This document shows positions 9,164 through 16,389 of a stretch of DNA of 34,980 nt, in pieces. Under the pieces are notes generated by a model, which saw nothing but the letters and a program-made list of their open reading frames with translations, was not told the origin of the DNA and ran no database searches. This stretch comes from Gammaproteobacteria bacterium (lineage in GTDB: Bacteria; Pseudomonadota; Gammaproteobacteria; Pseudomonadales; Pseudohongiellaceae). The position numbers and the translations under genes are program-made. How positions within the stretch are numbered: the first letter of the stretch is position 1; the number at the start of each line of letters is the position of its first letter. The stretch spans positions 1-34,980 of the forward strand of contig CANHAR010000002.1 of the NCBI GenBank assembly GCA_947458495.1, read 5' to 3'.

Positions 9164-10330
9164 TCAGCCCGCCTGTTGCGTGCTACGCGCCTGCGCCGCA
9201 CGCAGAGTCTGCTTCAACTCCATCTCGCACGTAATCAGTTGTTTCTCAGCCTCAACGCGCTGACGTCGGCCCTCGTCGGCGATGCGCAGCGCATCGTCAA
9301 TGGTGGCGATGAGTGCGTCATTGGCCTGCTTCACCGACGCGATGTCGACCACGCCGCGCTCGATCTGTGTGCGAATCGTTGCGCTGGAGGTTCGCAGCGC
9401 TTCGGCGTTTGACGTCAGCAGCTCGTTGGTGAGGTCGGAGGCCTGCTTCAAGGTGTTACCGGCTTCCGCTGAACGTGCAATGGTCACCGCCATGGCCAAC
9501 TGCTGGCGCCACAGCGGAATGGTGTTGGCCATGGTCGAACCAATCTTGCTCACCAGGGCCTTGTCGTTCTCCTGCACCAGGCGAATGGACGGCAGGCTCT
9601 GCATGGTCACCTGGCGGGTGAGTTTCAGGTCGTGGACGCGGCGTTCCAGATCGTCGCGCTTGGCACGCATATCCCGCAGCGCCTGGGCCTTCAGCATTTC
9701 GCCGCTGCTTTCGGCCTCGCGGGCCAGAGCCGGCAGGGTCACTTCGTCGAGACGGCGCAGCGACTCCTCTCCCGCAGCGATATACACCGCCAGCGTATGG
9801 AAGTACGCCAGCGTTTTGTCATAGAGCCGATCGAGCATGCCGATGTCTTTCATCAGCTCGCTGGTGTGGTCATCGAGGCGATTGCTGATTTTGTCGATGT
9901 GGCGGCGCACCTCTTCGTACTGCTGCAGGATGCGCGCGATGGGTCGGGCTTTGCCTAACAGGCGCGCCAGCAGACCACGCTTACGGTTCGGGTCGAGCTC
10001 TTCCACCGGAAATCCACGCAAGGTGGTCACCATCTCGCTCAGCGCCTGACCGGCCGGCCCGGTGTCCTTGTTACGCACGCCCTCCAGCATCTCGTCGGCC
10101 ACCGTGGTGACTTCGCCTTGGGCGGCAGTACCAAAGAACAGGATGGAATTGCTGTCGTTGATATCAATCTCGGCCAGGGCGCGCTCGATCCTGGCGAGCT
10201 CGCTACCTGTGGCTGTGCGGTAGGCGGTGATCCCGGTAGCGGGCAAAGGCTGCTTGTCGTCTACAGTGGAACCGCTGGAGCTGGAACCACTTGTACTGGA
10301 ACCACTTGCACTGAAAATAGTCTCGTTCAT
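9164..10330 (-). CDS. toxic anion resistance protein, TelA/KlaA family
   Basis: 'LLARLLGKARPIARILQQYEEVRRHIDKISNRLDDHTSELMKDIGMLDRLYDKTLAYFHTLAVYIAAGEE' and 'SIRLVQENDKALVSKIGSTMANTIPLWRQQLAMAVTI' are characteristic TelA segments. Confidence 0.95.
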   Translation of the reverse strand: MNETIFSASGSSTSGSSSSGSTVDDKQPLPATGITAYRTATGSELARIERALAEIDINDSNSILFFGTAAQGEVTTVADEMLEGVRNKDTGPAGQALSEMVTTLRGFPVEELDPNRKRGLLARLLGKARPIARILQQYEEVRRHIDKISNRLDDHTSELMKDIGMLDRLYDKTLAYFHTLAVYIAAGEESLRRLDEVTLPALAREAESSGEMLKAQALRDMRAKRDDLERRVHDLKLTRQVTMQSLPSIRLVQENDKALVSKIGSTMANTIPLWRQQLAMAVTIARSAEAGNTLKQASDLTNELLTSNAEALRTSSATIRTQIERGVVDIASVKQANDALIATIDDALRIADEGRRQRVEAEKQLITCEMELKQTLRAAQARSTQQAG

Positions 10331-10342
10331 GTGATGATCTCC

Positions 10343-11176
10343 TTAATTGATGCCTTCGCGCTTGAGCCGCGCGTTTAAAACTTCGATCTCGACGTCCAGG
10401 GTGAGCATGTCGTTTTCCAACAGCTTCTGATGTTGCGCCACAAACGTCTGTTCCATATCAATCAGCAGTTGCCGGAAGTTGCCCTCGAGCGGGCGGTTGC
10501 GAACCTGGCGGTGGGTGCGAGCGTACTCCACCGTCACCTTCTCGGCGCTGTCCAGGTACAGATGCAGGAAGCGCCGCGCCCGGGCGGCATCGCGCGGATC
10601 CCGCTCGATTTCCGCAAGGATCTGCTTACCGATACCAATGATGCGTTTCAAGCGCTCGCCAAACTCCGGCACGGCAATGGAGCGGGCAGCAGCCTCGATA
10701 CCCTGCAACCGCCCGTAGGCCTGCTTGAGCTGGACAATGACAGCGTCGCGGTCAACACCAGCCACTTCCGGCACGTCGATGCGCTTACGCTTGGGGTCGC
10801 GGCCATAGAAGCAGAAGTAACCCACCGCCGCCAGCACAGCAAAAGCGCCGACGCCGGCCGGACCATGCCCGCCAGCAGCAGCGGCGAGGCCGGCGCCGAG
10901 CGCGGTAAGAATCGCACTCACCATCTTCAGCGGCACCGCCGGTGGATCAAGTTGTTGGCCAAGAAAGAAGCGCGCCTGGGCGACCAGGCCGCGCCAGGTA
11001 AGAACGCCGGCGCAAAAGAATGAGCAGATGGCACCGCTGATGGCGGCAAGTCGACCAATGTCGCCGCTGATCAGCGCAACAAAGAAGGCAATCACTAGCG
11101 GAAACGGCAACAGAAACAGAGCTGCCGACTTCAACACCGGCACCCAGGCCCGACCCTGGCGGAGCAATTCGTCCAT
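10343..11176 (-). CDS. XpaC-like 5-bromo-4-chloroindolyl phosphate hydrolysis family protein
   Basis: Directly upstream of telA in the same orientation; TM segments followed by helical domain with 'FLHLYLDSAEKVTVEYA'. Start taken at ATG 11176 preceded by GGAGG; the track uses TTG at 11188. Confidence 0.75.
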   Translation of the reverse strand: MDELLRQGRAWVPVLKSAALFLLPFPLVIAFFVALISGDIGRLAAISGAICSFFCAGVLTWRGLVAQARFFLGQQLDPPAVPLKMVSAILTALGAGLAAAAGGHGPAGVGAFAVLAAVGYFCFYGRDPKRKRIDVPEVAGVDRDAVIVQLKQAYGRLQGIEAAARSIAVPEFGERLKRIIGIGKQILAEIERDPRDAARARRFLHLYLDSAEKVTVEYARTHRQVRNRPLEGNFRQLLIDMEQTFVAQHQKLLENDMLTLDVEIEVLNARLKREGIN

Positions 11177-11184
11177 GGCTTGGA

Positions 11185-11319
11185 TCAATCCTCCGTGAAT
11201 TCAAGAACCGCCGGTATCGACGGCAGCGCGGCCCCATTTAACATGGCCTGGCAACTCGACACGGTGATGGTAGCCGTCAGCAGTAGCAAACCCAGAAGGC
11301 GGAGCGGAAGTCGGGCCAT
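11185..11319 (-). CDS. small lipoprotein-like peptide (44 aa), not in the ORF track
   Basis: Reverse strand ATG at 11319: MARLPLRLLGLLLLTATITVSSCQAMLNGAALPSIPAVLEFTED*; AGAGGT upstream, hydrophobic leader plus Cys; stop lies next to the xpaC Shine-Dalgarno. Confidence 0.55.
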   Translation of the reverse strand: MARLPLRLLGLLLLTATITVSSCQAMLNGAALPSIPAVLEFTED

Positions 11320-11333
11320 TGTTACCTCTGATG

Positions 11334-11362
11334 TTTATGTTGATGTTGATGTTGATGTTGAT
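11334..11362. repeat. short hexanucleotide tandem repeat (GTTGAT)n
   Basis: ATGTTGATGTTGATGTTGATGTTGATG, about 4 perfect units immediately upstream of the small lipoprotein ORF/xpaC/telA operon. Confidence 0.85.
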
Positions 11363-11479
11363 GGGACGAGCGAAAGGTATCTGTATACCAGAACCTTGTC
11401 CAGTTGCGTTACAGACGCGAATTTATACCGTGCCTTCCGTTATCGCTAGCCGGCCTTTATACCGCTCCTTCCCTTATTG

Positions 11480-11914
11480 CTAGCCGGCCCTTACCGAGCC
11501 GGCCCGCACAGCCTGTGCATAATTGGAATCAATAATCGTCTTGCCGATAGGCGCCAGCGCCAGCTTCGCCAGTTTCAGATGCTGGATGCCAAATGGAATA
11601 CCGATGATCACAATAAAACACACAATGGCGATCAACAGGTGCCCGAGCGCAAGCCAGAGCCCGGCGAACAAAAACCAGATGATATTACCCAGCACACCCA
11701 ACACGCCGGTGCCGACATTAAACTGATCGAGTTCGGTGCGCGAGATGGCTTCCCTGCCGAACGGAAAAAATGAGAACTCCCCGATGACAAAACAGGCCCG
11801 GCCCCAGGGAATGCCGACAATGGTCACAAACGCGATCAGGCCAATCAGCCACCAGCCCAGCCCCATAACAAGCCCCCCGCAGAGTAACCAGATGACATTG
11901 CCAATTGTACGCAT
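11480..11914 (-). CDS. YccF domain-containing membrane protein
   Basis: MRTIGNVIWLLCGGLVMGLGWWLIGLIAFVTIVGIPWGRACFVIGEFSFFPFGREAI... and second YccF repeat 'NIIWFLFAGLWLALGHLLIAIVCFIVIIGIPFGIQHLKLAKLALAPIGKTI'. Confidence 0.95.
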   Translation of the reverse strand: MRTIGNVIWLLCGGLVMGLGWWLIGLIAFVTIVGIPWGRACFVIGEFSFFPFGREAISRTELDQFNVGTGVLGVLGNIIWFLFAGLWLALGHLLIAIVCFIVIIGIPFGIQHLKLAKLALAPIGKTIIDSNYAQAVRAGSVRAG

Positions 11915-12123
11915 GAGTGCTCCTGAAAATTCGTTATGTGACGATTGATGATGGGTGATTGTAACAAGCACCAGCAAAATGCATACCACTACGTAATCAT
12001 TTGTTTTTAATCATTTTTTATCCAATCAAACACAAAGGCTCTGGCGAATTTCCTCAACATTTAGCGCAAAATCCAGAGAAACACTCACCGTTTAGCACTT
12101 CGACTCTTAGCGTCTGAACATCC

Positions 12124-13227
12124 CTACAGTCGAATCACATGCCCCTCCTGCGGCGTCACACCACCCGCCAGCAACTGCGCAAACACCTGCTGCGCCGCGT
12201 CAAGGCCGTGACCCTCAACGATCCTGAGCAACTCCCGTTGTGGATCATTAACGTGAGCACCAAAACGCGACCAGGCATTGCCCAGCTGCTCGCCAAAGGT
12301 CTGTGCACCCCACTCCGCCGTGCGTTTGAGAATCTGCTCGGGCGCAAAGAAAAACGTCGGTGCTGGTCCGGGTAGCGTTTGTTTTTTGGGCACCTGTCCC
12401 GGCAAAACCACCGTCTGCGCCGAGCCCACCACACAGCTATACCTCAGCTCACGGCAATGATGGTGAATGGCACTACGCAGCTCGCGATCACCCGAGAAAT
12501 CCACATACAGCGTGGGCATCTCAGCATCCAGCGTGTCCAGTTCCGCATACGTCAGCGTATGCCGGTAACAACCAGAGCCGGCCACAAAATCACGATTACG
12601 TTCCGACGTCAGACCAATGGTTTCCACCGCGTCGCCAATACAAAAACCCGTACCGTAAGCCGTCTTGCTGGACGCACTCGAGATCACCACCCGCTCCGCG
12701 CCAAACCAGTTGTTGTCCGCCAGAAAGTCAGCCAACGTAAATGAGGTGATAAACAGCGGCCGGTAGATCGCCTGAAATGCCTCGCTGCTTGCGGTGTACA
12801 GCGGATCAACATCACAACGCACATACTGATTGTAAGCCGCCGGCAAGGCCTGACGATGTGCCGTGCCATCACGGAATCCCCGCTTGCCCACATTCGCGGC
12901 CTGCACACGCAACACACTCGCCGGCGGAAAATAACCATAGAAGCGCTCACCCTCACTGATACCCTCAACCGCCGACGCCACCACATTGGCAAAACCCCAT
13001 ACCGGCACCAGTCCCCAATCTGCATCGTCGGTGGGGAAGAAGTCCCAGTAGCGCATGGCTGCGCCGTAGGCGGCGTAGGTTACGTTGTTGGTGGTCAGGG
13101 AGAACAGATCTGGGGCCAGGAGGAGTTCGCCTGGGGCAAGTGTTGCTGGTGGTGGCTGATTGTCGATACAGATCTGGGTTAAGACTTGTTTGTTGATTAG
13201 CAGTCGGGCGTGGGGGTGTTGGGGCAT
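12124..13227 (-). CDS. DUF2855 family protein
   Basis: 'YAAYGAAMRYWDFFPTDDADWGLVPVWGFANVVASAVEGISEGERFYGYFPPAS' and 'VVISSASSKTAYGTGFCI' typical of DUF2855; start at MPQHPH with CAGGAAA upstream. Confidence 0.9.
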   Translation of the reverse strand: MPQHPHARLLINKQVLTQICIDNQPPPATLAPGELLLAPDLFSLTTNNVTYAAYGAAMRYWDFFPTDDADWGLVPVWGFANVVASAVEGISEGERFYGYFPPASVLRVQAANVGKRGFRDGTAHRQALPAAYNQYVRCDVDPLYTASSEAFQAIYRPLFITSFTLADFLADNNWFGAERVVISSASSKTAYGTGFCIGDAVETIGLTSERNRDFVAGSGCYRHTLTYAELDTLDAEMPTLYVDFSGDRELRSAIHHHCRELRYSCVVGSAQTVVLPGQVPKKQTLPGPAPTFFFAPEQILKRTAEWGAQTFGEQLGNAWSRFGAHVNDPQRELLRIVEGHGLDAAQQVFAQLLAGGVTPQEGHVIRL

Positions 13228-13331
13228 GGTGTTTTCCTGTTGCTGGGATTTTTGTCTGTTGTTCATTCTGAAAGAATACTCCATGTTTCGGAAACTTTAG
13301 CTGGGCTGAATTGAATATCTAACACTTATCG

Positions 13332-13550
13332 CTAATCATCCCCTTCAAGTTTCATATCCCCTTCGAATTGCGTAACGGCAGCCGTTTTCATAACGAGCGA
13401 TAAAAATTCTTCGTACGAAAAATGAGTAGTTTTAAACCTTGTGTATTCAGCTACCGCCTGTTTACAATCGGTTACATTACTGGTTTCGGTATGAGCTGTA
13501 GTGATCATTCGTGCAGGTGGGTTAGAAAATCGTTCTTGCTCACTGTTCAA
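13332..13550 (-). CDS. hypothetical small protein (uncertain)
   Basis: 72-aa ORF (TTG start, or internal ATG), hydrophilic; no recognised family. Confidence 0.3.
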   Translation of the reverse strand: MNSEQERFSNPPARMITTAHTETSNVTDCKQAVAEYTRFKTTHFSYEEFLSLVMKTAAVTQFEGDMKLEGDD

Positions 13551-13552
13551 CT

Positions 13553-13560
13553 GTTAGGGC
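13553..13560 (+). other. integron core-site-like sequence (GTTAGGGC) at the start of the FRG cassette
   Basis: Identical to the R' core at 14387-14394; FRG gene ATG begins 10 bp downstream. No matching R'' box found upstream. Confidence 0.4.
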
Positions 13561-13570
13561 GAGCTTAGAC

Positions 13571-14269
13571 ATGATCGAGATCAAAATTGAATCTTTTGAG
13601 AGCTATCACCGAGAGGTCGTCCTTAAGTTCTCACTTGGCGCCCTATATCGTGGCGTGACGAACAAGAACCATGAGTTGATTCCATCCGTTGGAAGGTATT
13701 TGCCTGATTATCAGAAGAATGGAAGAGACAAATCCAAGTTGTTGAACCATGAGCGATTCGCATTGGAGATATTCGAGAAGGATTCGGCAGGTTTTCTCCC
13801 TAGTAAAGTTTCTGATCCGTGGGAGCTTATAGTCCTCGCTCAGCATCATGGGCTACCAACAAGGCTGCTGGACTGGACGCATAATCCGCTCGTTGCGCTC
13901 TTCTTTGCAGTGCAGTCGAATGATGACACCGATGCAGCGGTATATGCCTTGGAGGCAGGAGTTGTTCTGGATGTTATGGATACTGGAGAGCTTGGAAAGC
14001 ATCCCTTGGAACTCCAAGAAACACGGCAGTTAGTTCCGAACAGTTCTTCTCCTCGGATCTCTGCTCAGTCGAGCGTGTTCACTGTCCATGCTCAACCCAC
14101 AGATCCATGGACAGCTTCCGGGATGAAGAAGCTCACCATCCCTAAGGAGCAGAAGATGCAACTGAGGGCTGTTCTCTACAAATACGGCGTATCCTCAAAA
14201 AAGCTATTCCCCGGGCTGGATGGCATAGGGCGTACAGTTCGCTATCTGAAATTTGGAGGCCAAGCTTGA
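13571..14269 (+). CDS. FRG domain-containing protein
   Basis: 'ALYRGVTNKNHELIPSVGRYLP...HERFALEIFEKDSAGFL...WELIVLAQHHGLPTRLLDWTHNPLVALFFAV' matches the FRG domain pattern. Confidence 0.9.
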   Translation: MIEIKIESFESYHREVVLKFSLGALYRGVTNKNHELIPSVGRYLPDYQKNGRDKSKLLNHERFALEIFEKDSAGFLPSKVSDPWELIVLAQHHGLPTRLLDWTHNPLVALFFAVQSNDDTDAAVYALEAGVVLDVMDTGELGKHPLELQETRQLVPNSSSPRISAQSSVFTVHAQPTDPWTASGMKKLTIPKEQKMQLRAVLYKYGVSSKKLFPGLDGIGRTVRYLKFGGQA

Positions 14270-14278
14270 AGCCAGAAG

Positions 14279-14394
14279 GCGCTAACAAAAAGCTCATGTC
14301 GGACGCAGCAGACTACGAAGTAGCCACGTATGGCTTCGCCATTTTATGCGTAGCTACCGCTCCGCTACTGCACCGCATAGCTTGGCGTTAGGGC
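14279..14394 (+). other. attC-like site (integron cassette recombination site)
   Basis: R'' GCGCTAAC (14279-14286) complementary to R' GTTAGGGC (14387-14394); inner L-like boxes AAGCT (14290-14294) and AGCTT (14379-14383); symmetry continues (CATGTCGGACGCAG vs ATGCGGTGCAG); 116 bp; next ORF starts 3 bp after the core. Confidence 0.7.
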
Positions 14395-14396
14395 CC

Positions 14397-15146
14397 ATGA
14401 ATCAAATCTCCAATAGCTGGCAAGTACAAATTCAAGGTTGCAAATCTGACCTAGATCATCTTGCGCGCCACTTTGTATCCTCACCGTACCGAATTTCGGT
14501 TGATGAGCGAGGTGATGGTTTTGTTTTTTTGTCGGATTCGTTTTTGGCTTGTCAAACCTCCCAACAGGTGCTGAAACTCGCGAATGAAGAGTTGACTGTA
14601 CTATCTGGAGTGTTACGGGTAACCCTCAGGTCACCTGAGCCATTACGCGCAGGAGCCGTGTATAAATGCAACGCATCTGGTGGAAGAGATGTCTTCGTCC
14701 ACATTCACGAGGGAGTCCAAACTCGCGCAGAGTTTGGAGAGGTTACTGTCACAGTTACTGGTGCAAATGGCAACATTATCACCATGCCAGCTCTTCCTCC
14801 TAGAACAGTGTCCATTGCTCAACTTGCCTCAACTGACATTGCCGTTACAAAGGCCATGCGCTTAATTGCGTTGCCAGACCACAAAACTTGGGTTGGCATG
14901 TATCGAATTTTCGAAGTTATTGTGAGCGATGTGGGAGGTGAGCGCATTATAAAGAGGCGCGGCTGGGGGTCAGCTCAAGACTTGAATCGGTTCAAGCATT
15001 CTGCAAATTCAGTTGCTGTTGCGGGTGATTCTGCGCGGCATGGCAAAGAAAAGGACGAGCCCCCTAGGAAACCTATGTCGTTAGTTGAGGCTTCGGCGTA
15101 TTTGAATAATATCTTGCACTTGTGGTTGTCGTCGAAAGGTGTGTAA
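14397..15146 (+). CDS. hypothetical cassette-borne protein
   Basis: 249-aa ORF MNQISNSWQVQIQGCKSDLDHLARHF...; track start (14346) lies inside the attC-like site. No family assigned. Confidence 0.75.
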   Translation: MNQISNSWQVQIQGCKSDLDHLARHFVSSPYRISVDERGDGFVFLSDSFLACQTSQQVLKLANEELTVLSGVLRVTLRSPEPLRAGAVYKCNASGGRDVFVHIHEGVQTRAEFGEVTVTVTGANGNIITMPALPPRTVSIAQLASTDIAVTKAMRLIALPDHKTWVGMYRIFEVIVSDVGGERIIKRRGWGSAQDLNRFKHSANSVAVAGDSARHGKEKDEPPRKPMSLVEASAYLNNILHLWLSSKGV

Positions 15147-15150
15147 TGCG

Positions 15151-15235
15151 GTCTAACAAACAGAACAACTACGAGCCTTCGGCGCGGGCCGCAACGTGCC
15201 GCTGCGGCCGTCTTCATGGGCGATATTCGGTAGAC
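15151..15235 (+). other. degenerate attC-like site
   Basis: R''-like GTCTAAC (15151-15157) and R'-like GGTAGAC (15229-15235, one mismatch from GTTAGAC), internal hairpin GGCCGCA/TGCGGCC; L boxes not convincing. Confidence 0.4.
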
Positions 15236-15257
15236 TGAGCGCCAAAGAGAGAACCGC

Positions 15258-16174
15258 ATGAAGAACGAAAATCTATTTGATTTCGACGGGAAACAGAGTT
15301 ATCACGCTTCGTGGAGAGCAATTTCCGAGGCAAAGGAATCTGATAAAAGAGAGATTTGTAATAATCTATACTCGAAGTTCAAGAATTTTTCTGACAATGA
15401 TTTTAAAAAAAATTTAAGTTAGAGTTTTTCCCTGCTTTTTGGGAGATGGATCTCGCATGCACGTTACTTGATAGTGGTTTTAAACTCTCAGAAGAACACA
15501 GTGGGAATGAGGGCCCTGATTTATGTGTAATCAACGATCAGGGAAATCGTATTTGGATCGAAGCGATCTGCGCTACAAGAGGAATAACATTGGATAAGGT
15601 TTCAATAGGTGAGCCCGGCCAAGCTCTATCCATTGATAGTGAAAGAATTATGCTCAGGTTAACTAGCGCTATTGCACAAAAAAGTAAAGTGCATAAATGC
15701 TATCTGGAGAAAGGTATATGCAGAAAGGATGAGCCATTCATCATTGCAGTCAACGGTTCGCTTCTCACACCGGGGCCGGGACTCGACGATTGTACACCCA
15801 GGATCGTAAAAGTAGTATTTGAAGGTGGGCGGAATGAAGTTATCTTTGACAAAATCACAGGCCAAATAGAAAGAAAACAAATTGAATATCGCCCAGGAAT
15901 ACATAAACACAACAACAGTCCGGTTAATCTGAACTTCTTTCGAATAAAAGAATTTGAAAATGTTAGCGCCCTACTATTTTCGGAGAGCTCCTTATGGTCA
16001 AGGCCTTGTGAAACTGGCAGTGATTATATAACGGTTCATAACCCATTAGCGGCCAATCCGCTGGCCGAAGGTCTTTTCCAGTTTGGATCGGAATTCATAC
16101 TGGAACATAGTAAAGGCGAGCGCGAATTCCTTAAAATGAATAGCTATCGGAGATTCGAATTTCTATATGAATAA
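15258..16174 (+). pseudogene. restriction-endonuclease-like (PD-(D/E)XK-like?) protein, reading frame interrupted at an A8 tract
   Basis: Frame from ATG 15258 runs MKNENLFDFDGKQSYHASWRAISEAKESDKREICNNLYSKFKNFSDNDFKKNLS*; the -1 frame continues KKFKLEFFPAFWEMDLACTLLDSGFKLSEEHSGNEGPDLCVINDQGNRIWIEAICATRG... to 16174. One extra A, or a -1 slip at A8 (15405-15412), would join them. Confidence 0.6.
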
Positions 16175-16389
16175 GATAGCTGTTTGGCAAAAAAAAGCTG
16201 CTAGACTGACGCCAAAACTACGCGTTTTTGTGTTACTCGCTTCGCTTAAACAATAACTCGGGTTCTACCTCGATTTTACGGACACTTCAGAAAAGCCACT
16301 AGACTTACCCCAATACTGCAGCGGGGCAAGTCCAAAAAGTTGTCTGTGAAAGCAGGTTAGAACCCCACACTAATTTTACGAGTACCACC

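Noticed and set aside
9632-10049. Long antisense ORFs over telA, and similar ones over ettA, M20 peptidase, TonB receptor and lysoplasmalogenase
   Set aside because: High-GC shadow ORFs opposite confidently identified genes; no independent family motifs.
11180-11449. ORF-track protein with VDVDVDVD repeat on + strand
   Set aside because: Antisense to the xpaC start and small lipoprotein ORF; the repeat is a translated hexanucleotide microsatellite, with no coding support.
13316-13560. Possible further attC upstream of the FRG gene (ATCTAAC at ~13316 to GTTAGGG at 13553)
   Set aside because: About 240 bp apart with no L-box symmetry, too long for a normal attC; only the GTTAGGGC core is retained as a weak feature.
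14346-14396. N-terminal extension MRSYRSATAPHSLALGP of the cassette ORF
   Set aside because: Lies inside the attC-like palindrome; start at 14397 is more consistent with cassette architecture.
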